The translations under genes and the position numbers were made by a program. From an uncultured Clostridia bacterium (GTDB taxonomy: Bacteria > Bacillota > Clostridia > Lachnospirales > Anaerotignaceae), in contig CALFPN010000054.1 of NCBI GenBank assembly GCA_937919015.1, positions 1-7,668 on the forward strand: a stretch of 7,668 bases of DNA, written 5' to 3'. Below are positions 1 to 5,527 of this stretch, in pieces. Each line of letters begins with the position of its first letter. Within the stretch, counting starts at the first letter, position 1. The notes under the pieces are model-generated. The model was given only the letters and a program-made list of their open reading frames with translations, did not search any database and was not told the origin of the DNA.

Positions 1-17
1 AATTCTGCAAAAGTCTT

Positions 18-38
18 TTTTGTGCTGTCCGCACAAAA
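18..38. repeat. Perfect 8-bp inverted repeat with a 5-base centre, near the left window edge
   Basis: Positions 18-25 (TTTTGTGC) and 31-38 (GCACAAAA) are exact reverse complements around the centre TGTCC. The element lies about 60 bases upstream of the lipoprotein promoter. No T-tract follows the stem on either strand, so it is a poor intrinsic terminator. It could be a repressor or activator operator, or part of the 3' end of a gene outside the window. The symmetry is seen directly; any function is inference. Confidence 0.4.
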
Positions 39-71
39 TGGTTCGGTTCATTTTCTTTGCTGAAATTCTTA

Positions 72-91
72 AGGGAATCTTAATTTTCCCT
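72..91. repeat. Short inverted repeat just upstream of the lipoprotein promoter
   Basis: AGGGAA (72-77) and TTCCCT (86-91) form 6-bp arms around an AT-rich 8-base spacer. The right arm ends 7 bases before the -35 hexamer at 99, where an activator or repressor site could sit. Arms this short can occur by chance in AT-rich DNA. Bases 1-98 otherwise hold no coding region that I can support. Confidence 0.25.
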
Positions 92-98
92 AGCTGTA

Positions 99-127
99 TT
101 GTATGAAAGGAAAAAATGCGATATAAT
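99..127 (+). promoter_or_regulatory. Sigma-A-type promoter for the lipoprotein gene
   Basis: TTGTAT (99-104) and a perfect TATAAT (122-127) are separated by 17 bp, the ideal spacing for the vegetative sigma factor. Transcription would start near 134. This leaves an in-frame ATG at 139 almost at the mRNA end and without a ribosome binding site, and it supports translation from 208 after a leader of about 74 bases. Confidence 0.75.
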
Positions 128-191
128 ATCTTCATGAGATGGAAAAATGTCTTTTATACAGAAAGACGTTGACCGGCTTAAAATCAACAAT

Positions 192-199
192 AAAGGGGG
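192..199 (+). promoter_or_regulatory. Ribosome binding site that fixes the lipoprotein start at 208
   Basis: AAAGGGGG lies 8 bases before the ATG at 208 and matches the AAAGGAGG consensus with one wobble-compatible change. The upstream in-frame ATG at 139 has no comparable site and would put 23 extra residues in front of a normal lipoprotein signal peptide. Confidence 0.8.
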
Positions 200-207
200 A
201 ATTACTT

Positions 208-1764
208 ATGAAGAAGAAACTGGCAGCTTTAATGTGTGGTGTGATGTGTGTGACAGCGTTTACCGGCTGTTCCAGCACAGAATTGGCGTATCTGAAAATG
301 GGCAGTGATCTTCTGGATACCATGTCATCTTGTGTGGCAGAGGGGACAATGCAGGCAGATATCGATTTTGATGCTTTAGATGTTATGGTAAAAGATGTTG
401 CAAAAGCGACAGGTGTCGAAAGCGATGGTTTAGATACTGGCCTGAATGGCAAAAAATCCCTCAAGGTGGATTATGAGATGAATATGAATATCGATAGGCT
501 GGAATATGATATGGCCTTTGATGTGATGTATGACGGTAAGACTTATGATCTGGGGAAGCTGTATTACAGCCTGAATAAAGGTGTGTTTGTGACCAGTGAT
601 ACCTTGTGGGGCGTATATCAGATGTATGGTGATATGACAGACGGCAATGTGGACAATTATATCATGAGCGAAGCCTTTGCAAAGGACTTCAAAGCGGTTT
701 TAGCGGAAGATAAGTATATCGAACTGGTTTCTGTGGAGCAGCTGACTGGTGTGGATATGGACGAGGTCTTGCCTGAACAGAACATGACAGAATTGTATGA
801 TGCGGTATTTACCTTCTATGAAGATGTGCTGGATGGCTTTGAAAGCGGCATGGTAAAAGAGATCAAAGGCGGATATCAGATTCAGGCCGATGGCCGAGAA
901 GTGGCACAGCTTCTGGCAGACCTGCTGCATTTTGTGGCAGATAACCCCGATCAGGTCATTGATGCCACAGAAGCATACATGGCAGCGGTGATGAACAGCA
1001 CAACAGTAGGTACACCTGAAGAAACAGCAGCGGCAAAAGAAGCCGTGGCAGAAATGTTTGCAGCAGCAAGGGCCTCCCAGAATGATTTTGTGGCGGCGGC
1101 AGAACAGATGGCAGTGCTGGTAGAAAGCCTGATGCAGTATCCCGGTGCGGATATCGTTCTGGATAGCTTCGATTATGTGGGAACCGTGAAAAAAGCAGGC
1201 GGCGGCTTTGATTCTGTTGAGGCTTATACGGTGAAACACGACGGCAAAACTGTATGCAAACTGGTGACAGATTCTGTCATGAAAAAAGCAGACGTACAGA
1301 TTTTCTTCCCTGTAACAAGTATGACAGTGGATGAACTGAATGAAAAACTGGCGAAACTGGAAAATAAATATAACCCCGTCACAGGCGTTTCTGTCACATG
1401 GGGCATGTATGGCGGCGAAAGTGATTTTGCCGACATCCATACCATGAGAAGCAATGCAGAAGGGGCTTATTTCGGCAGCAACTATAACTGGTCTGATATG
1501 ATCGTGGAAAACGGCAGAGCATATCTGCCTCTGCGTATGATCGCAGAAACTCTGGGCGAAGAAGTTGGCTGGGAAAACAGCACAAAGACCCCTTATGTGA
1601 TCCAGAATGGCCAGCGCATCGACATGAAAGGCAAACTGCAGGAAGGCAGAGCTTTCGTGGGCATCAGAGATTTTGAAAAACTGGGTTATACCGTAACCTA
1701 TACCTCCCACAAAGATGCATTTGATTCCTATTTTAACTATAAAGAAGTTGTGATTGAAAAATAA
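208..1764 (+). CDS. Secreted lipoprotein with C-terminal copper amine oxidase N-domain-like (stalk) region
   Basis: The 518-residue product begins with a lipoprotein signal peptide: three lysines after Met1, a hydrophobic stretch (residues 5-18) and a lipobox FTGC with the lipid-accepting cysteine at 21. It should therefore be exported by Sec and anchored to the outer face of the membrane. Residues 85-140 are rich in alternating polar/hydrophobic segments and Tyr, which suggests beta strands. Residues 250-310 are Ala/Glu-rich and look helical. Residues 430-518 resemble a copper amine oxidase N-terminal-like domain (PF07833), with GRAYLPLRMIAETLG, a Gly-Trp, and the second half GRAFVGIRDFEKLGYTV. 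In Clostridia this domain is a common extracellular module, usually without copper chemistry. I do not recognise the central region and assign no function. The gene has its own promoter and a terminator directly after the stop, so it is probably monocistronic. The start at 208 rests on the ribosome binding site and the signal peptide. Confidence 0.85.
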   Translation: MKKKLAALMCGVMCVTAFTGCSSTELAYLKMGSDLLDTMSSCVAEGTMQADIDFDALDVMVKDVAKATGVESDGLDTGLNGKKSLKVDYEMNMNIDRLEYDMAFDVMYDGKTYDLGKLYYSLNKGVFVTSDTLWGVYQMYGDMTDGNVDNYIMSEAFAKDFKAVLAEDKYIELVSVEQLTGVDMDEVLPEQNMTELYDAVFTFYEDVLDGFESGMVKEIKGGYQIQADGREVAQLLADLLHFVADNPDQVIDATEAYMAAVMNSTTVGTPEETAAAKEAVAEMFAAARASQNDFVAAAEQMAVLVESLMQYPGADIVLDSFDYVGTVKKAGGGFDSVEAYTVKHDGKTVCKLVTDSVMKKADVQIFFPVTSMTVDELNEKLAKLENKYNPVTGVSVTWGMYGGESDFADIHTMRSNAEGAYFGSNYNWSDMIVENGRAYLPLRMIAETLGEEVGWENSTKTPYVIQNGQRIDMKGKLQEGRAFVGIRDFEKLGYTVTYTSHKDAFDSYFNYKEVVIEK

Positions 1765-1775
1765 ACCGAAGCAAA

Positions 1776-1807
1776 AAGGAGACTCGAAAGAGTCTCCTTA
1801 TTTTTTT
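1776..1807. terminator. Bidirectional intrinsic terminator between convergent genes
   Basis: A perfect 10-bp stem (1776-1785 with 1790-1799) closes a GAAA loop at 1786-1789. On the + strand seven T residues follow (1801-1807), ending the lipoprotein transcript. On the - strand the stem runs into a T-run from the complement of 1773-1777, so it can also end the PHP gene transcript. The stop codon of the PHP gene (complement of 1798-1800) overlaps the base of the stem, and the T-tract on the + strand is also the complement of its last lysine codons. Confidence 0.9.
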
Positions 1808-2661
1808 GTCCGTTTTTTCAGTTCTTCCCAGAAAGAATAGGGGATGGCCAGATTGCTTTTCCCGCTGCCCAGATGGATATTTGGTTTGTTTTTTCCGTGA
1901 AAGTCGCTGCCGCCGGAAGGCAGGAGATGCATCTTTTCCGCCAGTGCGGTGATGGCCTTGGTTTCCGCGGGGGAATAAGTGGAATACTGACATTCGATGC
2001 CGTCCAGCCTGCAGGGGATCAGTTCCCCGCACAGCTCCTCCAGCTGTTCCATATTTAATCCGTACAAAGTAGGGTGTGCCAGAATAGCGGCACCGCCGGC
2101 TTCCTTGATGGTTTGGATGCAAAGTTCGGGCGTCAGGAATTCTCGTTCCACATAGCCGGGAAGCCCTGTGGAGATATAGCGGCTGAAGGCATCTTCTTTC
2201 TTCGCAATATAGCCTTTTTGCAGCAGCACATTGGCAAAATGGGCACGGGTGATGATCTCGCCGCCGGCATTGGCAGCTACCTCATCCAAAGTGATGTGCA
2301 GACCGATGGAAGAAAGTTTTTCGCACATTTTCCGGTTGCGGATGTCTCTGCTTTCTTTGATGTCCTTCATGCGTTCCGAAAGAACAGGATGGTTTGGATC
2401 GAAGCCCAGCCCCACGATGTGGATCTCGGGGCGATGGTGTTTTCCCCAAAGGGTGGCAAATTCAATGCCTGTAATGGTTTCGATGCCGAGGGCCGCTCCT
2501 GCCTTCTGAAATTCCTCCAGTCCGTCTATGGTATCATGGTCTGTCAGCGCGATGGCGGCAAGACCGATGGTTTTCGCCAGTTTTGCCACTTCTGCGGGAG
2601 TATATGTTCCGTCAGAGGCGGTGGAATGGGCATGTAGGTCAATGATCGGTGGATATTGCAT
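1798..2661 (-). CDS. PHP-domain metal-dependent phosphoesterase (RnmA/YciV-like)
   Basis: The 287-residue product carries the full set of PHP metal ligands: DLHAHS (His10, His12) followed by Asp17, ALTDHDT (Asp41, His42, Asp43), GIEF (Glu67), TRAHF (His141), ILAHP (His196) and GSDFHG (Asp253, His255). The usual trinuclear metal site should be intact. The length and motif order fit the single-domain family that includes E. coli RnmA/YciV and related 3',5'-nucleoside bisphosphate phosphatases. Members remove phosphate from pAp-type nucleotides or trim short RNA from the 5' end. The exact substrate here is inference. No signal peptide is visible, so it is cytoplasmic. The start is set at 2661 because the in-frame ATG at 2679 overlaps the ribosome binding site. 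The gene converges on the lipoprotein gene and diverges from the small membrane protein gene. The C-terminus is lysine-rich (KKRTKK) because its codons double as the T-tract of the shared terminator. Confidence 0.88.
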   Translation of the reverse strand: MQYPPIIDLHAHSTASDGTYTPAEVAKLAKTIGLAAIALTDHDTIDGLEEFQKAGAALGIETITGIEFATLWGKHHRPEIHIVGLGFDPNHPVLSERMKDIKESRDIRNRKMCEKLSSIGLHITLDEVAANAGGEIITRAHFANVLLQKGYIAKKEDAFSRYISTGLPGYVEREFLTPELCIQTIKEAGGAAILAHPTLYGLNMEQLEELCGELIPCRLDGIECQYSTYSPAETKAITALAEKMHLLPSGGSDFHGKNKPNIHLGSGKSNLAIPYSFWEELKKRTKK

Positions 2662-2669
2662 GGATCTCA

Positions 2670-2675
2670 CTCCTT
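2670..2675 (-). promoter_or_regulatory. Ribosome binding site that fixes the PHP gene start at 2661
   Basis: On the - strand AAGGAG (complement of 2670-2675) lies 8 bases before the ATG at 2661. The alternative in-frame ATG at 2679 sits immediately upstream of, and runs into, this site. It has no ribosome binding site of its own, and would begin almost at the predicted mRNA 5' end. Confidence 0.8.
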
Positions 2676-2683
2676 TCATCTTC

Positions 2684-2692
2684 AGTATAGCA
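2684..2692 (-). promoter_or_regulatory. Extended -10 promoter for the PHP gene
   Basis: Reading the - strand, TGCTATACT (complement of 2684-2692) is an extended -10 element, TGn followed by TATACT. The hexamer 17 bp upstream (complement of 2707-2712, TGGGCG) is a poor -35, which extended -10 promoters tolerate. Transcription would start near 2677, giving a leader of about 16 bases with the ribosome binding site inside it. Confidence 0.55.
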
Positions 2693-2718
2693 TAATTTTA
2701 TCCAACCGCCCATAGAAT

Positions 2719-2744
2719 AAAACCAAAGCGGGTGGGGTGGTTTT
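2719..2744 (+). repeat. Inverted repeat touching the start region of the small membrane protein gene
   Basis: AAAACCA (2719-2725) and TGGTTTT (2738-2744) are perfect 7-bp arms around a G-rich 12-base loop, and the right arm ends directly before the GTG start at 2745. The likely ribosome binding region (GGGGTGG, 2734-2740) is partly in the loop and partly in the arm. A hairpin in the mRNA could therefore reduce initiation. The pairing is seen directly; the regulatory effect is inference. Confidence 0.35.
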
Positions 2745-3164
2745 GTGAAAGCAGAAATGAAAAAGAGGCAAAAAAAGAAAACGGAAAAGAAAACAGCCGA
2801 TGGCAATGTTGCGCTCTGTTTGGTGCGGGGGATGGCGGTGGCCTTTGCCATTACCTGTATCATTTTCATTGGGTTTGGGATCCTGCTTACATATACGGAG
2901 CTGACGGAGGAAAGTCTGCCGTTGGTGGCTCTGGTCTGCACAGCCCTTTCTGCGGCAGCAGCGGGCTATGACTGGGCAGCCTGCATGCAGAAGAAAGGGC
3001 TTCTCTGGGGACTGGCAGCGGGGGCGGTCTATACGGTGCTGTTATATTTGATCACCGGCCTTGCTTCTGATAGCTTTGTCCTGCATCTTTCCGGCGTCAT
3101 GACCCTGATTGTGGCATTGGCCGGCGGAGCCGTGGGCGGGATTCTCGGCGTAAATAGAAAATAA
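2745..3164 (+). CDS. Small four-helix membrane protein, TIGR04086-like
   Basis: The 139-residue product has a very basic N-terminus (residues 2-16, mostly Lys, Arg, Glu), then four predicted membrane helices at about 27-49, 59-77, 86-106 and 114-135, with Gly/Ala-rich helices and a GGAVGGILG motif near the end. Size, topology and a position directly before secD fit the clostridial family TIGR04086, which often sits beside yajC and secDF. That family has no established biochemical role that I know of. The GTG start is chosen because GGGGTG lies 5 bases upstream; the in-frame ATG at 2757 is too far from any ribosome binding site. I see no convincing + strand promoter in the 83-bp spacer; TAGAAT at 2713-2718 is the best -10 but lacks a -35. 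The family name rests on size, topology and neighbours, not on a search. Confidence 0.75.
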   Translation: MKAEMKKRQKKKTEKKTADGNVALCLVRGMAVAFAITCIIFIGFGILLTYTELTEESLPLVALVCTALSAAAAGYDWAACMQKKGLLWGLAAGAVYTVLLYLITGLASDSFVLHLSGVMTLIVALAGGAVGGILGVNRK

Positions 3165-3166
3165 AC

Positions 3167-3194
3167 TTGCAAATCCTGTTTTTTGTGCTAAAAT
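3167..3194 (+). promoter_or_regulatory. Promoter upstream of secD
   Basis: TTGCAA (3167-3172) and TAAAAT (3189-3194) are 16 bp apart, and TGC directly precedes the -10, making it an extended -10. It starts 2 bases after the stop of the small membrane protein gene. Transcription would begin near 3201, giving secD a leader of about 97 bases that contains the hairpin at 3216-3264. Confidence 0.65.
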
Positions 3195-3215
3195 ATGTTC
3201 CATGGTAAATGAAAT

Positions 3216-3264
3216 AAAGGGGAATGGATCCTTTCGGGCAAGTGGAAAGATTCATCCCTTTTTT
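3216..3264 (+). terminator. Terminator-like hairpin in the secD leader (possible attenuator)
   Basis: Arms at about 3216-3235 and 3245-3261 can form roughly 17 pairs with single-base bulges: CTTTC/GAAAG next to the loop, ATGGAT/ATTCAT (one G-U), GGG/CCC and AAA/TTT. A run of six T residues (3259-3264) overlaps the end of the 3' arm. This is the shape of an intrinsic terminator, but it lies downstream of the secD promoter and upstream of the secD start. It may end transcripts from the preceding gene, attenuate secD, or both. A competing weaker hairpin, 3257-3264 with 3272-3280, uses the 3' arm and T-tract and would be antiterminator-like. The pairing was worked out by eye, without energy calculation. 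Confidence 0.5.
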
Positions 3265-3297
3265 GCGTATAAAAACAAGGAAAGGCGGGGAAACAGT

Positions 3298-4536
3298 ATG
3301 AAATTTCAGGGGAGATTTCGACTTTTGATGATGCTGCTGGCAGCAATTGGGTTAAGTGTGCTTTCTTATGGTGGCATTGGGCCGGAAGATACATTCAGTG
3401 CAGCGAAGATTGAGCGTGGACTAGACTTGAGCGGCGGTGTAGACATTGTTTATGAGGCGGATCAGGAATTTGTATCAGAATCCGAAATGGATGCGGCCAT
3501 TTCTCTTCTGCAGGGCAGAATGGACTGGAACGGCTGGACGGAAGCGGAGGTTGCCAAGGAGGGCAGCAGACGTATCCGTGTGCAGATTCCCGGTGTGGAA
3601 AATGCGGAGGAAGCCATTGAGAAGATCGGCCAGACCGGGCAGCTTTCCTTTGTGGACAGCACAGGTAAGGTGCTTCTGACGGGGGATATGGTGGCAACGG
3701 CGGAAAAACAGGTGGGGGCTGTGGACGAGTATAGCCCTTCTGTACCTTATGTTGCACTGGAATTTAATGAAGAAGGAACCAAGCTGTTTGCGGAAGCAAC
3801 AGAAGCCAATATGGGAAAAGTGATCCATATCGTAATGGATGAAGAGGTCATCAGCTCTCCCGTGGTACAGACAGTGATTACAGATGGACAAGCCATGATT
3901 ACAGGGCAGTTTGGCGGGGAAGAAGCAGAGGAGCTGGCTTCTCTCATCCGTGCAGGCTCCCTGCCCTTTGATCTGAATATACTGCAGATGAAAAATGTCG
4001 GAGCCAGACTGGGGGCGGATGCCCTTTCCGGCGGCATCAAGGCCGGCATGGTCGGGGTTGCACTGGTGCTGATCTTTATGGTTGCTAAGTATAAACTGCT
4101 GGGCTTGGCGGCGGATTGGGCATTGATCATTTATATTGGTCTGGATCTGATTTTCCTGAGCCTGTTCCATGTTACTCTGACACTGCCGGGCATTGCGGGG
4201 CTGGTTCTTTCGGCAGGTATGGCGGTAGATGCCAATATCGTTATTTTTGAACGCATCAAAGAGGAACTGGTCAGTGGCAATACGCTCCGTGTTTCCATTA
4301 AAAATGGCTTTAAGAGAGCAACGCCGGCCATTCTGGATGGCAATGTGACCACGCTGATTGCGGCGGTGGTACTGTTCTTTTTGGGCAGCGGCACGGTCAA
4401 GGGCTTTGCCACAACCTTAATGATCGGTATTTTCCTGTCTATGTTTACGGCATTGTTTGTAACGCGCATCCTTGTGAACGGTTTGATGCAGGCCGGTGTC
4501 CATAATCCGAAGTATTATGGTTTAAGATTGAAGTAA
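3298..4536 (+). CDS. secD: Protein translocase subunit SecD
   Basis: SecD and SecF together form an RND-type membrane complex that uses the proton motive force to help pull preproteins out of the SecYEG channel. The 412-residue product has a first membrane helix at about 8-26, the hallmark GLDLSGG at 41-47, an extracytoplasmic P1-type region to about 240, and five C-terminal helices (about 248-264, 272-291, 296-317, 349-367, 370-394). The helix-4 signature GMAVDANIVIFERIKEE is present, and Asp311 corresponds to the transport residue Asp519 of E. coli SecD. It is shorter than the E. coli protein (615 residues), as in other clostridia with a reduced periplasmic domain. The start at 3298 follows AAAGG (3281-3285); the frame is open back to an ATG at 3202, but that would add 32 charged residues and begin almost at the promoter's start site. 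The stop TAA overlaps the secF ribosome binding site. A possible alternative promoter lies inside the leader (TATAAA at 3268-3273, weak -35). Confidence 0.95.
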   Translation: MKFQGRFRLLMMLLAAIGLSVLSYGGIGPEDTFSAAKIERGLDLSGGVDIVYEADQEFVSESEMDAAISLLQGRMDWNGWTEAEVAKEGSRRIRVQIPGVENAEEAIEKIGQTGQLSFVDSTGKVLLTGDMVATAEKQVGAVDEYSPSVPYVALEFNEEGTKLFAEATEANMGKVIHIVMDEEVISSPVVQTVITDGQAMITGQFGGEEAEELASLIRAGSLPFDLNILQMKNVGARLGADALSGGIKAGMVGVALVLIFMVAKYKLLGLAADWALIIYIGLDLIFLSLFHVTLTLPGIAGLVLSAGMAVDANIVIFERIKEELVSGNTLRVSIKNGFKRATPAILDGNVTTLIAAVVLFFLGSGTVKGFATTLMIGIFLSMFTALFVTRILVNGLMQAGVHNPKYYGLRLK

Positions 4537-4548
4537 GGAGGCAGAAAA

Positions 4549-5439
4549 ATGAAAATCATCGAAAATAGAAAAAAATTCTTTCTCCTTTCTCTGGTCGTGA
4601 TCCTGATCGGTTTTGGGGCGATGGCAGTCAACCAGAAGGCGGGCAGGGGTGCCCTGAACTGGGATGTGGAATTCACGGGCGGTACGTCCATGGAGATCGA
4701 CATGGGAGAAACCTATGAAGCGGAAGAGCTGGAAGCGATCCTTACAGAAGTGACAGGGCAAACGGCACCTCAGATTCAGCAGATCATGGGGACAAATGCG
4801 GCGGAGATCAAGCTGCAGTCCATTGATGGCCCCACCAGAACAAAACTGATGCAGGCTGTGAAAGAGAGATATCCTGCAGCGGAGCTAAAGGAAGCCAATG
4901 ATATCAGCGGCACGGTCAGCAGCGAAATGCAGCGGACAGCCATTCAGGCAACGGTAATTGCAAGTATTGCCATGCTGCTGTATATCTCCCTTCGATTCAG
5001 AGACCTGCGGGCGGGCGGCAGTGCCATCATTGCCCTGGTGCATGATGTACTGGTGGTCTTGGCGTCCTATGCCCTGTTCCGTATTCCGGTCAACCAGACC
5101 TTTATTGCGGTGCTTTTGACGATTCTGGGGTATTCCATCAACTCCACCATTGTTATTTTTGACCGCGTGAGAGAAAATAAGGTGTATTACACAGCAGCAC
5201 AGACGGCGGAAAAAATCGATAAAAGTATCGGACAGACCTTAAATCGTTCCATCAATACTTCCCTGACCACATTGTTCACGGTAGGCGCGATTTATGTGCT
5301 GGGGGTTCCTTCTATCAAGGAATTTGCGCTGCCCATGCTAGTCGGCATCATTGCGGGGGCTTATTCCTCCGTCTGTATTTCCGGTTCGGTCTGGTATGTA
5401 CTGATGCCCAAGGAGGAAAAAGGAATAGAACTTTCATAA
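4549..5439 (+). CDS. secF: Protein translocase subunit SecF
   Basis: Partner of SecD in the proton-driven Sec accessory complex. The 296-residue product has a first helix at about 9-27, the SecF hallmark DVEFTGGT at 39-46, an external domain to about 128, and five further helices (about 131-149, 156-177, 183-205, 236-254, 260-286). Family motifs GYSIN and IVIFDRVREN flank residue 199, and LNRSINTSLTTL spans 231-242. Arg233 matches Arg247 of E. coli SecF, but the position of E. coli Asp213 is Ser199 here; the spacing of 34 residues between the two sites is identical, which supports the alignment. The gene begins 12 bases after secD, and its ribosome binding site AAGGAGG (4535-4541) overlaps the secD stop, so the two are almost certainly co-transcribed and probably translationally coupled. 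A strong terminator follows within 5 bases of the stop. Confidence 0.95.
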   Translation: MKIIENRKKFFLLSLVVILIGFGAMAVNQKAGRGALNWDVEFTGGTSMEIDMGETYEAEELEAILTEVTGQTAPQIQQIMGTNAAEIKLQSIDGPTRTKLMQAVKERYPAAELKEANDISGTVSSEMQRTAIQATVIASIAMLLYISLRFRDLRAGGSAIIALVHDVLVVLASYALFRIPVNQTFIAVLLTILGYSINSTIVIFDRVRENKVYYTAAQTAEKIDKSIGQTLNRSINTSLTTLFTVGAIYVLGVPSIKEFALPMLVGIIAGAYSSVCISGSVWYVLMPKEEKGIELS

Positions 5440-5443
5440 AAAT

Positions 5444-5473
5444 AAGCACTGGAAACAGTGCTTTTTTCTTTTA
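5444..5473 (+). terminator. Intrinsic terminator after secF
   Basis: AAGCACTG (5444-5451) pairs perfectly with CAGTGCTT (5456-5463) around a GAAA loop, followed by a T-run to 5467, one C and more T. It closes the secD-secF transcript and separates it from recJ, which has its own promoter downstream. Confidence 0.9.
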
Positions 5474-5488
5474 GAAAATCCATTTTTA

Positions 5489-5497
5489 TGGTATGAT
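5489..5497 (+). promoter_or_regulatory. Extended -10 promoter for recJ-apt
   Basis: TGGTATGAT (5489-5497) is a TGn-extended -10 with the hexamer TATGAT. No good -35 is seen at 16-18 bp spacing. Its position, between the secF terminator and a strong recJ ribosome binding site (AAAGGAG, 5514-5520), supports it as the start of a new transcription unit. Confidence 0.6.
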
Positions 5498-5527
5498 TTA
5501 AAATAGTGAAAAGAAAGGAGATTCCGA

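Noticed and set aside
139..207. N-terminal extension of the lipoprotein from an ATG at 139
   Set aside because: It begins about 5 bases after the predicted transcription start, lacks a ribosome binding site, and would bury the lipoprotein signal peptide behind 23 residues.
700..1710. Long antisense open frame (336 codons) opposite the lipoprotein gene
   Set aside because: The translation is unusually rich in Cys, His and Phe, shows no domain, and lacks a ribosome binding site. It is a by-product of codon use in the real gene, which has a signal peptide, promoter and terminator.
2074..2637. 187-codon open frame on the + strand opposite the PHP gene
   Set aside because: The PHP gene on the - strand has every catalytic motif plus promoter and ribosome binding site. 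The + strand frame has no recognisable protein features.
3209..3217. Two-codon minimal open frame (Met-Lys-stop) at the start of the secD leader
   Set aside because: There is no ribosome binding site and such mini-frames are expected by chance in AT-rich DNA; nothing shows it is translated.
3475..4170. 231-codon antisense open frame inside secD
   Set aside because: It is a shadow of a well-conserved secD reading frame with intact motifs; Cys/His-rich translation and no initiation signal.
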